A DNA stretch of 64,000 nucleotides from NCBI RefSeq assembly GCF_037042905.1, contig NC_087256.1, positions 29,104,001-29,168,000 on the forward strand, in the 5' to 3' direction. Position numbers and translations under genes: made by a program. Shown here in pieces: positions 12,503 to 24,849 of the stretch. The notes below the pieces were generated by a model. It searched no databases, was not told the DNA's origin, and worked only from the letters and a program-made list of their open reading frames with translations. This stretch comes from Lytechinus pictus. Lineage: Eukaryota > Echinodermata > Echinoidea > Temnopleuroida > Toxopneustidae. Position 1 is the first letter of the stretch. Every line of letters begins with the position of its first letter.

Positions 12503-13793
12503 CAATTTTTGTCTCGCCCACCGGAGGTGAAGGCGAGACTTAGGGATCCAAATGTCGTCCGTCCGTCCGTCACAAACCTAATGACACATAACTCCACAAC
12601 CGTAAGTCGATTTTCAACCAAACTTGGATGGTAGATGGACTTGGGGGACCTGCATGTTATGCTGCAGTCAGAGGTCACATGGTAAGGTCAAAGGTCATTT
12701 TCAGGTCAACGTTAAAGTTTACATGCAAGACTCTCTTAGGACACCTAACTCCGCAACCGTAAGTCGCTTTTCAACCAAACTTGGATGGTAGATGGACTTG
12801 GGGGACCTGCATGTTATGCTGCAGTCGAAGGTCACATGGTAAGGTCAAAGGTCATTTTCAGGTCAACGTTAAAGTTTACATGCAAGACTCTCTTATGACA
12901 CCTAACTCCGCAACCGCAAGTCACTTTTCAACCAAACTTGGATGGTAGATGGACTTGGGGGACCTGCATGTTATGCTGCAGTCGGAGGTCACATTCTAAG
13001 GTCAAAGGTCATTTTCAGGTCAACGTTAAAGTTTACATGCAAGACTCTCTTATGACACCTAACTCCGCAATCGTAAGTCGCTTTTCAACCAAACTTGGAT
13101 GGAAGATGAACTTGGGGGACCGCATGTTATGCTGCAGTCGGAGGTCACATTCTAAGGTCAAAGGTCATTTTCAGGTCAACGTTAAAGTTTACATGCAAGA
13201 CTCTCTTATGACACCTAACTCCGCAATCGTAAGTCGCTTTTCAACCAAACTTGGATGGTAGATGAACTTGGGGGACCGCATGTTATGCTGCAGTCAGAGG
13301 TCACATGGTAAGGTCAAAGGTCATTTTCAGGTCAACGTTAAAGTTTACATGCAAGACTCTCTTATGACACATAACTCCGCAACCGCAAGTCGATTTTCAA
13401 CCAAACTTGGATGGTAGATGAACTTGGGGGACCTACATGTTATGCTGCAGTCAGAGGTCACATGATAAGGTCAAAGGTCATTTTCAGGTCAATGTTAACG
13501 TTTACATGCAAGACTCTCTTATGACACCTAACTCTGCAACCGTAAGTCGCTTTTCAACCAAACTTGGATGGTAGATGGACTTTGGGACCTGTATGTTATG
13601 CTGCAGTCGGAGGTCACATGGTTAGGTCAAAGGTCATTTTCAGGTCAACATTAAAGTTTATGTGCAACAGTGCAAGGCTCTTATGACAAGTGTTATTCCA
13701 TTCCAGTCATTTCACAATGAAGTTTCGATATAATTCTCTTCCGTGCCCTCGCAAATCACGATCATTTTCATAAGTGGGCGAGACACAAAATTG
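12503..13793. mobile_element. TIR-bounded element containing a 157-bp satellite array
   Basis: Ends are inverted copies: CAATTTTTGTCTCGCCCAC at 12503 and GTGGGCGAGACACAAAATTG ending at 13793. Just inside the left end, GTCTCGCC and GGCGAGAC form a small hairpin, followed by a 'gtccgtccgtccgt' run. The interior is seven head-to-tail units; 'gacacctaactccgcaacc' recurs at 12583, 12740, 12897, 13054, 13210, 13366 and 13523 (156-157 bp apart). The frame at 12938-13261 simply reads through two units and is not a gene. This looks like a non-autonomous DNA element that carries satellite units. Confidence 0.8.
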
Positions 13794-15639
13794 CTTTTGC
13801 CTTGTTATTTTCAGAATTCTAGGATTCAGATCCAGCGAAATGTATTGTTGTACACATGCATGACCAAATTATTTCCAAACACCCCCAACAAGCTTTTTCT
13901 CTGTGTTCAAAATAACCCCATAAACAAGTTTTTTCGCAGGCTTTATTTACACATTTTGGCCCCCAAACAAGTTGTTGCCAGAATATGAACATGGGGGAAA
14001 AGCTTAGGGAAAAACATACCCTAAAAAGATTTGGCCATGCAATTAATCATTGACCAGTCTTTCAAAAGCACCCTATTTCTTGAAAATACCCTTAACGAGT
14101 GCACATGAAAACTGAGAAAACACCCCTTTAAACACATTTTTGGGGTCATGCATGTGTAGAGCAATATATTTGACTGCCCCTCACCTGGGAGTTAGTCTAA
14201 CAGCCTATACACTTAGTAGATATTAGACTATTTGGTGTAACCTAACTGGAAATCAGATGATGGTTAATGGGCTATATTGTAATTAGCTAGACCAAATTTT
14301 TAGTAGAAAAACTGGTTGTATGCGAATTAGGAGTGAATACATTAACCTTGTAGCTCATAACAGGAATGTTATTAGGGCCCTAAAACCATCCAGGTTGTTT
14401 AATTTGCTTATCAAAATTTAAGAATGCTATATGGAGGTTGTTTGTTCTTATCCAATGTGAAATAAAACATTTAATATTTTCCTAAACTGTGACTATGTTA
14501 TTATTATATGTCTTATTTTGGTTTTGACAGGATCTTTTGGTAGGGAGAGGGGGGGGGGGGAGAACAAGGGAGAAGCTAGAAAATTGAGATATGGAAAGAA
14601 GTTTGGAAGGATTTACTGATAATTAACGCTTATAACAAAAAGAAGAAATTAAAGTATGCTACATCATGTACATGGGTATAGAGTTCGGTGGAGTAGATAC
14701 ATTGGAATTATTGTGATTACAAATGGCGACAGTCCACATGTGTATTTCTCGTAAAGGGTAATCCCCTGGCCTTGGTTGCAAACGGCCGTAGAGGGTGACG
14801 TAGCTGAAAATGGAGCTAATTCATGCACGCTCATGGAGCTGTTGAAAAAGTGAGCTGAACAAGCTAACGTTAGGCTGAAGTTTAGGGTGTTGTTAGGTCT
14901 CATGATCATCTCTAAAATTTGGGATTTGGGGAAAATATCGATTTCATTTTAAGGTAAGTAAACTTGTGGGTTAAGGAAGAGAGAGAGATGGAGATCGAGC
15001 GAGATTTTAAAATATTGACTGTTTGACCAACTTGACGTCGACAGTGCCTGATCGGGATGGCCGGGGGCCGGGGCGGCGTAACCCAGCAGGGAGCTCCGCC
15101 CCGCTTCCCGGGCAGGAGCCCAGGGCTCGTCCGTGTATAGACCAAAAGCTTCGGTCTCTGTTATGTTGGTTGTTCAGCTGAACTCCGTTGGCTTCACTCA
15201 CCAAATACAGAGACCGAAGTTCTAGCGCGATCTGTACAGGGGACTCAATGGCCATATGTTTATGTGTATTATTAAGTTCGGATAAAACAGGGCAGTGAAG
15301 TTGTGCGACAGCCGAGGTAAGTCACTGTTTTTGTTCCTTTTAACTTGATTTTCCCTGTTTTTTGGCAATTAATGCCAAGAGGAAATATTAATTTGCATTT
15401 CGGTCGTGTTAATTTTCAAAAGTTTGATTCATTAAAGACAAAAATTAAAGAGCCCCGACGGGGGGATTTTGCATTGTAAGTCCCCTAATGGTGGCTGCAC
15501 GATAGCGAGCCGTCTGTGTATGAGGAGAAATTTTAAAAATAAAAAAATGTTAAAAAACTCCTCGAAACAGACGGCTGCCAGCTGTCTAGTCCGTGTAATA
15601 CTTATTACTAGGCAGACATATACTCTTCAAAATGGGGTA
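13794..15639. other. Intergenic with a GC-rich island near 15.05-15.24 kb
   Basis: Mostly AT-rich. A GC-rich stretch at 15040-15135 is followed by a 13-bp inverted repeat (CTTCGGTCTCTGT near 15149, ACAGAGACCGAAG near 15208). At about 15306-15318 'cagccgaggtaagtc' looks like a splice donor. This could be the promoter and untranslated first exon of the zinc-finger gene whose first coding exon at 24850 follows an acceptor-like AG, but nothing ties the two together. Confidence 0.3.
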
Positions 15640-16002
15640 GAATGGGGTCCCAATACTAGCACTCCAAATGAAATGGGAAAAAATAAATCGTGCACTTACC
15701 TCGATTACATGTATCAAGGTCTATCGTGACACAGAATCCTGACTAAACTGGACCCTCAAAATAAGGAAAACTGAAAAGTTCTGTCTCGTTTGTTCTTCTG
15801 TCAAAATTGAAAACAAAATGGCCGACAGATACTGAGAACGGACGCGACATAAAGGTCTAACTTTTCCTTTTTTTGAGGGTCCAGTTTGTGCCTCGATGTC
15901 AGGATTCTGTGTCACAAGAGACCTTCATCCGATCATTGTAATCGAGGAAAGTGCATAGTTTATTTTTTCCCCTTTTATTTGGGGTGCCCCCCTGGGATCC
16001 GC
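15640..16002. repeat. Fold-back repeat with ~120-bp arms
   Basis: The left arm (about 15640-15775) contains 'cctcgattaca', 'gtgacacagaatcctgac' and 'actggaccctcaaaa'. The right arm (about 15860-16002) carries the complements 'gagggtccagttt', 'gtcaggattctgtgtcac' and 'tgtaatcgagg'. It resembles a MITE. Confidence 0.75.
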
Positions 16003-16367
16003 CAGTGCAGTGTTCCTATCCTTCAAATCAATTTCCAGACGTATGGTAGTGAGTCCAAACTTCGAGTGTGATCATATATTGGCTACCGTTTATATATACC
16101 TAACTTTGTTCTTACGATGAGTGAGTGTGTCCATACTTCGTGGACGGTCATTTATCTCAAAAACTAGCCAATGTTCTTAAAATCTGACATCAACATGAAA
16201 AACGACCTAAAGTTACCCTTTGGTATAATTTCATGTAGGATGACTTCAGTATTCATGAAAATATTTACAAAAGATCAGCATTAATTGTCACCGTTCCAAA
16301 GAAATTGCGCCCGTTCCAAAGAAATCTGATATTCTCAACAAGCATGATAATATCATTTTGCAACCAG
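16003..16367. other. Intergenic, nothing recognised
   Basis: No coding signature or clear repeat structure seen. Confidence 0.35.
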
Positions 16368-16919
16368 GGCCCTGTTGCAAAAAAGTTTATGTATTGATTT
16401 ATGTCATGATTTATGTCACGATTTATGTCATACAGCATAAATCATGACATAAACACAGATATTGACATAAATCCGTTGCATAAAGCTTTATGTCATAAAT
16501 CACGACATAACATCATGACATAAATCCATTTGAATGACATAAATTTATGTCGTGATTAAAATCAAGACATAACCTGCGGCTTTCTGCAATAAGTGACTTA
16601 GGGGTAATTTTAGGATTATTTTTCATAATTATGCCCTTTGTAATTTTGATGATATAATGAGTTTTACTTGGAGTTTCGAAATAATATTTGTGTCATTGGA
16701 TAGCCTAAGATGTATTCTTTCAATATTAAAAAATATAATTATCGTAAATATTTCCCTTATTTTTATAAGCAAAGCTAGGCCTAAGCATAAAAGTTATTGT
16801 GCTTATTTTTTTAGGATAGGACATTTTCCTTAGAATAATATTATAATTTAATATATCAACGTCTCATGATTTTCAAGCACCACCCCTCCCTCCCGAAATA
16901 ATGATAATAACTTTGACTT

Positions 16920-17420
16920 TCAGTCTAGAATCGCCCCTTTTGTGCTTAATTCAGATGTGATTAAACAAGAAATTTGGTACACACATTGGATGACTTCAAG
17001 TCCGGTGTTGGTGTTGGAATTGCGATTGCTTCCCCTAGCTCCAAAACCTATTTTGTGTGTTAGAAATCATGTTGCCATGGTAACGGCATATTATATGACA
17101 AAAAATTGGTAAAATACTTTCAGTTTTAATTTCTTCATAAATTTTCAACCAATTCTCTTGGAATTTGGTTCACACATTGAGTGAGAGATAAAGGTGTGAG
17201 AGACACATATTTTGTGTGTGTTGGAAGTTGTGTTGCCATGGTTACAACATACTATAAGCCCCAAATTGGGTAAAAATATATTGGTTCCAACTACTTGATT
17301 AGTTTTCAACCAATTCTCATGAAATTTGGCTCACACATTGGTCTCGAGGTAAAGACAAATACAGGACATTTTTTTACATGTGTCGGAAATCGTGTTGCCA
17401 TGGTAACATTATATAATATG
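16920..17420 (+). repeat. Three ~161-bp units, each with an RFX X-box-like palindrome
   Basis: GTTGCCATGGTAAC at 17071-17084, GTTGCCATGGTTAC at 17232-17245 and GTTGCCATGGTAAC at 17394-17407. Flanking phrases are conserved: 'attttcaaccaattct', 'gaaatttgg', 'cacacattg'. The X-box consensus is GTNRCC, a 0-3 base gap, RGYAAC. Confidence 0.75.
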
Positions 17421-18130
17421 TCAATACCACTGTCACCCATCATTTATATTTTTTCATCTTTGAGCACCTGGCCATTTTCTGTCTATCTCTCTCTCATCAA
17501 ATGTAATCCCCCCCCAAAAAAAAAAAAATGCTTTATCCTCTTTTCCCCTTTCATTATCATCCTCCCTCCGAGATTGGCCCACTATCATTCTCGGAACTTA
17601 TCTCTTCAATTCTCAATACATCTATCTCTGTTAATGACTCCTTCACATTTATAGTACTTTTTCTTTCCCTTTCCCATTCTACTTCACCTCGCCCCCCCCC
17701 CCCTCTCATTATTCCCTATATATATATATATCTTTGCATCTCTGGATCTTTCTCACTTTTATATGAATTTCCTTTTAATTTCTCGCCCTTCCTACTTCAA
17801 ATCTTCATCTCAATCAATTATTTTCCTAATTTGACAATTTATGGGACAATATTCAGAGTTCATAAAAAAACAATCATACAATTTTCTACAAATACTAATT
17901 ACTATTTTTAGGAGGGAAACAAGTGTGTTCTGAGGGGCAAATCATATTTTAATCACACCCCACCCCCTCCCGATTCAATAAAAAAAAAACGAACAAAGAG
18001 ATGAAGCAAAAAGAATGACATTTTATGTAAATTTATTACTTTTAAAATAAAATCACACTAAAATTTGTAAAACAATGTAATCTTGTTACCTGTCCCATGT
18101 CCTTTAATCATGACTGTATAAATATGATTC
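17421..18130. other. Intergenic, pyrimidine-rich, no gene seen
   Basis: C- and T-rich stretch (17500-17800) with an (AT)n run near 17720. The frames of about 120 aa here are compositional. Confidence 0.4.
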
Positions 18131-18727
18131 AAAGGTCAAATCCACCCCAGAAAATGTTGATTTAAATAAAAAGAGAAAAATCAAACTAGCAAAACGCTGA
18201 AAATTTCATCAAAATCGGATGTAAAATAAGAAAGTTATGACATTTTAAAGTTTTGCTTATTTTTCACAAAACATTGTATGCACAACTCAAACGAGACAGT
18301 CGATGATGTCCCTAACTCACTATTTCTTTTGTTTTTCATTGTTTGAATTATACTATATTTCTTCTTTTTTTATAGATTTGACAATAAGGAACAACTTGAC
18401 TGATCATATAGTATTAAACAATGCTCATTCCACATGTTCAGGGAGGAATTAATCGTTCTTTCACTTGACAATGAGGAGAAAAATTGAATATTCCATATTG
18501 CATATTATAAAATACCAAAGAAATAGTGAGTGGATGACGTCATCAGTCACCTCATTTGCATACCCACCAGAATGTGCATATAACTGTTTTGTGAAATTAA
18601 GCAAAACTTTAAAATGTCATTACTTTCTTATTTTACATCCGATTTTGATGAAATTTTCAGTGTTATGCTTGTTGGATTTTTCTCTTTTTATTCAAATCAA
18701 CTTTTTGTTGGGGTGGACTTGTCCTTT
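18131..18727. mobile_element. ~600-bp MITE with ~170-bp inverted ends
   Basis: Left arm 'aaaggtcaaatccacccc', 'tcatcaaaatcggatg' and 'aagaaagttatgacatttta'. The right arm carries the complements, 'aaaatgtcattactttctta', 'catccgattttgatga' and 'ggggtggacttgtccttt'. There is no coding capacity. A degenerate relative is at 6535-6880. Confidence 0.8.
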
Positions 18728-19196
18728 AAAGAGGTACATGGATTCAAATAAAACATATTATTTATATCCTAAATGAATACAATACATGTACCTCAATCAA
18801 GTGTACAACTACAAACATGATACATAATAATACATCTTAAAAAACAAGAATAACTAAATCCTATTTTTATGCTTAATAAATATTTTCATTTAAAAGAGAC
18901 AAATATTTATGTAATATCATGAAGAGGAACTCACAGTGATGTTATTTATTCTTCTCCTTTTCTCCTCTTCCACCCCTCCTCTTCTTTTTCTTCTTCATCT
19001 TCTTCTTTTCCTCCTCATTTTTGGTTGTCTTCTTTTCTACTTATAATTCATTTGTATTATTATGACCTATCATCATTAACATTATAATAATTTTATGATA
19101 ACAATCATAAAAAGATATCCACAATGTCAATATAATGATTATCATCTCTGAAAAAATGAAAATTAGTACTTTTGCTAATTTTCAAATCTTAAAGCG

Positions 19197-20014
19197 AATA
19201 CTTCAGGGTACAACCAGATAGTTCCCTTGCCATGTGCAACCAGGTCCATGTCGGCACGTCTTCAACAGTCTTGACTCCTGAATAATCTGAAATTATAAGA
19301 ATAATAAGTGAAAACAACTTTAGCAACTCAACTTTATAATAGTAGAGTGTTCACATACATGTGCATGTATGATGTATCTCTTCAAGATTATGAAAGAGCC
19401 TTTTGAGATTGCAATCACAGGCTTAAATAAAAAAAATGTATATAATGTAAAATAAAAAATGGGTTAATAGTCTCCGAATATTATTTTGTATACCCTTATA
19501 TGGTTGTAAGAATATATTTCATTTCAATCAAGTCATTGGAGAAAATGTTCATATTTGGCGAAAAAATAAAACACAAAATTGAGGTCAAGGTCATGTTTAT
19601 GTTATCAACTTGCGACCTCTCCCTTCTACTCCTACCACTATTTTATTCCTAAATGCACTTATATTGTGTTTATGCTTGTAAGCTCACATTGTTAGTCTCT
19701 TTGTTGAGATGAATTGTATGAGATGAATTGTAAAAGAGATTCATATTTGAAAATGAATGATATATAACAGTACATCACATTTACAACCGCTCTTAAAAAC
19801 AATAAAATAAATTAGAATAAATATTACCGTATAGTATACTTGTATTTACAAGTAGAATATTCAATAAACACAACTTTATATAAAAACTTACCTTCATACT
19901 AAAAGAGATTTCTTGTTCAATGGCACACAGTGGCAGAGTGTCTGGACTTCCATCTCCTTCCAGTTGCAATCCCCCTCTTTATTTCTACCTCTTCTCACCG
20001 TTTGTGTGGTTCAA
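19197..20014 (-). ncRNA. Possible spliced transcript, minus strand (speculative)
   Basis: On the minus strand a block at 20014-19892 is bounded by an acceptor-like 'ttcctaacag' and a strong donor, gaag|gtaagt (19891-19886). A second block beginning at 19286 follows 'ttataatttcag'. Both blocks are less AT-rich than their surroundings. The first block has stops in all frames unless a short internal ATG is used, so if real this is noncoding or the untranslated end of a gene. It lies within the candidate 7.3-kb element. Confidence 0.22.
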
Positions 20015-21539
20015 CTGTTAGGAAAGTGAATACAAAATTTTTAATAGTGACATATGAGAATGAATTCATATTTACATTTTGAATAAACAACTGAAGTTCC
20101 TTCTTTAAAAAAAATATTTTAATCATTACAGATTTTGTCAAATATATTTGACAGGGGTGTTGGGACAGTTTCACTGGCTATTTTCAGAACTGTGTAAAAA
20201 TGAATTCTATCCATGAGTGCATTGAGAATACTAATCAAAGGCAAATAAGGTCTAGTCATTCAACCTTGAAATGGTTTGATGAAAACACTAAGAAGGTTCA
20301 AATTTGAACCTTAGGGGTTGGTACAATAAGGAGTGCCAATGAGCGCAATTATGCTCATTTGTGCACCTTTATGGGTGTAGCAGATTTGAACCATGTAATA
20401 AAGGTTTAAAAGATTTGAACATTTTTAATGTTTAAGTAATACTATTATGCACCTTAAAAGGTAAAATGTTGCCCCTTTTATTGTGCAAACGAACATTTCT
20501 GGGTGCAAACAATAATGACAAGGTCAATTTTTGCACCTTTATCACTTAGGATGCAATATTGCAAGGAGAGTTCAAGTGTTTCATTAAGGCTTCAAATTCC
20601 TTTTTTCTGTTAGAAAAATATGTTAGAAAAATGATTTACACACGCAATATGTGAATACTTCTAATGAAGATAGGTTTTGATAGGTAAGAAAATTGTAGGC
20701 CTTATAATTCTATTATTTATACAAAAATTTGGGATTTTAAAAAATTCAAATTGCCAAGGTTTTTTTTTCTAAAAAAAAGCACCCCTTTAATAATTTATCT
20801 GAAAAATCCTTCAGAGTAAATAGGTAAAGGAAATAGAAAATAGTATAAAAAATTCTTGATAACAGTCACCAAGAGAATTTCAATTATCATGGTTATTTTT
20901 ATCCACAGATCAGAAACCAAATCTTGTAGTTACCGGTAATGGAAATGCCTTTTCTCCAAACATATTACTTGTGCATTGGTTTAAAATTAATAGAAAAGGC
21001 ATTTGATAAGGTTTTTAACCTGTTAAACAAATCAAAGAACTAAAATGTGCACTATATCCTCAGAAGTGTATTAAACTTAGCAAACAGGTAGCTTGTCTAC
21101 AGGCCAGCAGCCAGCTTGCAGAGAATATATTCAAATCAGAAAACACAGAGGATACATACATGTAGATCTCTTTTTTTTTGACTGCATGTTCAACTCATTG
21201 CTTTTGTTAAAAATTGGAAGAGTCTAAAATATAAATCGAAGATTTACATTAATATCTATATTAGATATCAACATACAATGTAGTCATCAGTCTCATCAGA
21301 CAAGTTTTTTGTGAAATTACATGTCTTTTCAGTTCAGTGTTTAAATTAATTAGTTCAGTGCGTAATTCTTCTCCCCCCCCCCCTTCTTTCCCATCCTGTT
21401 CAGTAGTCTCCAGTCTTTGTTAACACAGAGGGTGTCCCAGGGTTTTCTATTTTATTTTATCACAATACACACCAATCATTTCATTTTTTTTTTGCTTAAC
21501 AGAGAGGGACCCCCCCCCCCCCCAACTCGCTCCTAGGGC
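20015..21539. other. Intergenic, no gene seen
   Basis: AT-rich. A zone at 20290-20560 repeats 'tgcacctttat' and 'gcaccttaaaagg' variants. C-runs occur near 21375 and 21510. Confidence 0.35.
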
Positions 21540-22900
21540 TAGGGTCTAATACTCTACATGTTATTGTAGTGCTCATCTTCCAACTGATGAATCTTGACTA
21601 GATCTAGGCCTCTACCCCTGTCATTAGAAAACAATATTAGAGCTAGACTACCCTATTCCATAGCTCTATCATAAACCCAGGGGGCTCCACCACCGTAGCG
21701 TAGGCAGCAGAGGCCCCGCCTTCCAAAGGTCTAAGTTAGAACCTACAGTACTAGACTCAATTTGAATTTTAATGTCAGAGTTAAGAAGCCAGGCTAAAGA
21801 TTAGACATAGAATGGATCTAGAGTAACATTTGTAGTTCTAGTAGATCCATAGTGTTAGATAATCTATGATAGATAGGCCCTACAAATGATTAGCTTACTA
21901 ATGATGCAAAGACAGTTTCAATTTTGGGCCCTAGAATATACAAATAAATTACAAGCAATCGCTCGTTCTGCCTGAGCTACATCTATTTCAGATCTCTTGT
22001 ATTGCTAAACTAGATTGGGTCCCGAATTAGGTCTCGATTTTGATCTATAATAAAAGCATGAATGGAAGGAACCCAAGCCAGACCCGGTCCAGGGGCAGGG
22101 CTGCACCACCTCATTCCCTGGCCAGAACCAAGGCCCAAACCGGGGTAGGCCTACATGTAGATCTAGTAAAGCAGTAATACAATGGTAGAGCCAGCTCGGC
22201 TAACCAAGACAAATTAAAATTTCTTAGATCTAGATCTAGACCTGGGAGGTCTAGTGACTAGTCTAAGTCTAACTAAGACCCTAGATAGAAAACTAGATCA
22301 GAATATATCTACTGACTACTGCAGATCTAGACTAGAACTTAAAAGGGGCCAAGCTAATATAGCTAATATAGGCTTTGGGCCTGGCCCTGTCTACCTCAGG
22401 CGAGGGCTCGTATACTATAGGCTCCAATACACTTCACTACCGCTACCCTCCACTCAACCTATCTCATTTGTATCTGATAGTGGAGCGGACGGTAGCGGTA
22501 GTGAAGTACGTACTATCTATAGTGGAGCCTATACATGTACGAACCCTCGCTTGAGGTAGGCCATACCTAGGCTCTACTCTCTAGCCTAATTCTTTTTTAT
22601 CTACTAACATAGGCTCTGTTATAACTTATTATAGGTCTGGCCTGGCTAGGCCCTAACTTATTCTTACTTAGTTTGTCTTAGACTTTACTGAGGGCTAGAA
22701 AGTCTAGACTCTAGAGTCTAGGGCCTGGCTCTGACGCGACAGTCAGTGAGTGACAGAGCTGGATAGACTCTAGTCTAGGCCCTAACTAGAGGGTCTAGAC
22801 TAGTCTAGTCGAATCTAACATTAGGCCTAGACTAGATCTAACTTGTTAACGTTAGAATTTAGACTCTAGAAAGACTACCAATATACTGACTAGATTTAGA
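21540..22900. other. CTAG-saturated region
   Basis: About 1.3 kb in which CTAG tetranucleotides ('tctagactag', 'agatctagatctag', 'ggcctagac') occur far more often than in neighbouring DNA. No convincing coding frame. It includes a hairpin at 22391-22562. Confidence 0.6.
22391..22562. repeat. Hairpin with ~65-80-bp arms
   Basis: Left arm 22391-22455 ('ctacctcaggcgaggg', 'ctataggctcca', 'cttcactaccgctacc'). Right arm 22485-22562 holds the complements ('ggtagcggtagtgaag', 'tggagcctata', 'ccctcgcttgaggtag'). Confidence 0.75.
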
Positions 22901-23714
22901 ATTTTCCAGAAAGGGCGGGGGTGCTCTAAAAAAAACCTTAAAAATCAATGTCTAATATGTCGTGAAGATGAATTAAAACTGTTTTCTGTCGGTGTTCATT
23001 CCACGCATGTTCATCCGACATGCATGTTCATCCGACACGCATGTTCATCCGACACAGGAACCTTAAAAACAATGTCCAATGTCGTGAAGATCATTTAAAA
23101 CTGTTTTCTGACGGTGTTGATTCTATGCATTATTTGTCTGTGTCAGACGCCGGAACCTCCGGCTAGCACTGCCGGCGTTGTACGGCTAAAAGCAGCCGGA
23201 GAGTTTACAAGCAATCATTGCATAAAATTGACGGCGATAATGATTAATTTAAAATATCTCTTTATACTAAGAATTAATTTTTAGTCAGAACGTGAGATAG
23301 ATCTATTATCTATGATATATAACAATGAAATTGGATACATACCAAAATATGCCTCTATCCCGTCAAAATGGGAAGCCGATGACCCTTTTTCGCAAGAACT
23401 TGCAGCGGCTGAAAAATGACACCTTTTGTTTTGCCAAGTTTATGTCAACAGGCTCGTTCATGACTATTCAGTTTATGTAATGATGATTAAATCGCGTCAT
23501 AAGCTAAAACAATACATAAATATTTTTATGCAACAGAATTTATGTCAACGGCATAAGCTATGCATGATTTTATGTCATGATCGAAATTTATGTCATAATG
23601 ACATAATTTTTTTTGCAACAGGGCCCAGATATCATAAAAAATGTGAGTTCAATGTGGTACTGACTGATTCTATAGCATTTTGTCGTCAATCTGATATAAA
23701 TATCTCACCTTTTG
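22901..23714. other. Intergenic, short duplicated phrases
   Basis: 'catgttcatccgacacgcat' and 'aatgtcgtgaagat...aaaactgttttctg' recur near 22960-23115. The right end of the candidate 7.3-kb element lies at 23625. The frame at 23426-23926 runs across repeat junctions and is not a gene. Confidence 0.4.
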
Positions 23715-24153
23715 CAGTAGAGGCGCACGGCCAATATGAGAGAGATTATCTCCAATATCAGAGACTTTTTATAAAGAATTTGGGTATCCAATTTCAGAGA
23801 CAGTCTCCAGTTTGGGAGACCAAGTTTCTTTGTTTACATTTGCTGCAAAAGGATACCTTGGTGGCAAATAAAAATGTGATAAGCAGATTCCTCATGAAAA
23901 ATTACCCCTTTTCACCATCTACTTAAAAAATACACCATCTACTTTTGTTTTCATTTATAAGGATTTTTGTTGTCATCTACACACAAAACAAATGGGTTTC
24001 TGACCTCAGCTCAGTGGGACAAAATTTGGGGTGGAAAAAATCTTGCTTTTGTTGGTGTTGTTTCTTTTGTTCTTTTGCAAAGCAAGTCTCCAATATGGGA
24101 GATTGTCTCCCTTATTGGAGAGAGTCTCCCATATTGGCCGTGCACCTCTACTG
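23715..24153. mobile_element. 439-bp TIR element, hAT-like
   Basis: Ends CAGTAGAGGCGCACGGCC and GGCCGTGCACCTCTACTG are inverted, with TTTTG on both sides as the presumed target duplication. Interior ends repeat 'tctccaatat' and 'gggagac' motifs. No transposase. Confidence 0.75.
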
Positions 24154-24844
24154 TTTTGAGCTTGAGTTTTTGTTTAAATCTCCACAATACTTTGGTCCGC
24201 AAAGTTAGGTCACACTTTTCAGAACGGTTTTCCAGCACAGCGCGCATTCATGGATCGGAATAGAATTTTGAGATCGCAATACCGGCGAAATCCCTTGACC
24301 TACTTCACATTTTCATCAATGATTTTATCGATCACGACTCTTGAGTCGGGATTGTAATAGAGTTTTGGTTCAGAATAATGTAAAATAGGGATAACTGTTT
24401 ATTTAGTTTGGAGGTTAGAGATAAGGTTTGGCTACATAGATTTTCCACTTGAGCAATTATTGCCGAGCAAATGCCATGTAGCCGTTTGTAAGATTAGAAT
24501 GTTTGATAATTTTATAACTCAAGTATTATTACATAATTTATCCTAATACCAAAACTTTTCACAAGCTTGATATACATGTACTCTCAATTACTGTAACTGC
24601 TATTCAAGCCTCACAGGGAGAGTTCTTAAAAAACAGAGAGAAGAATTCCAGAGAATTCTGAAATACTCATTTCATCAGAACATAATTTGTCTTGGTTAGC
24701 AAAGGTATCTTTGGCATTTCCTAGACAAGAAATGTTTACAGAACAACGCCCCTACTGTAGACTCTGCTTTTCTTTGAAGGTTATAATATCTTTATCAAAC
24801 ACACATTAACTAAAATATGTGAATATCATCAAACTTGTATGCAG
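24154..24844. other. Upstream of the zinc-finger gene's first coding exon
   Basis: No convincing TATA box or first exon could be assigned. The last bases, 'tatgcag' at 24838-24844, resemble a splice acceptor, suggesting an untranslated exon further upstream. Confidence 0.3.
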
Positions 24845-24849
24845 ATAGC

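Larger units (their letters stand above)
16368..23625. mobile_element. Candidate large (~7.3 kb) Harbinger-like element
   Basis: Left end GGCCCTGTTGCAAAAAAG and right end TTTTTTGCAACAGGGCC are inverted, each next to CAG, a CWG-type target duplication. Inside each end is a region of about 200 bp packed with tttatgtca and its complement, with 'gttgcataaa' about 115 bp in from both ends. No transposase frame was recognised, so this would be non-autonomous or decayed. Two unrelated half-elements are the alternative. Confidence 0.45.

Noticed and set aside
12938..13261. 107-codon frame with an internal repeat
   Set aside because: Reads through two satellite units; the array has no start context, no splice sites and indels between units.
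23426..23926. 166-codon frame
   Set aside because: Crosses the boundary of one TIR element and the start of another, so it is assembled from repeat sequence.
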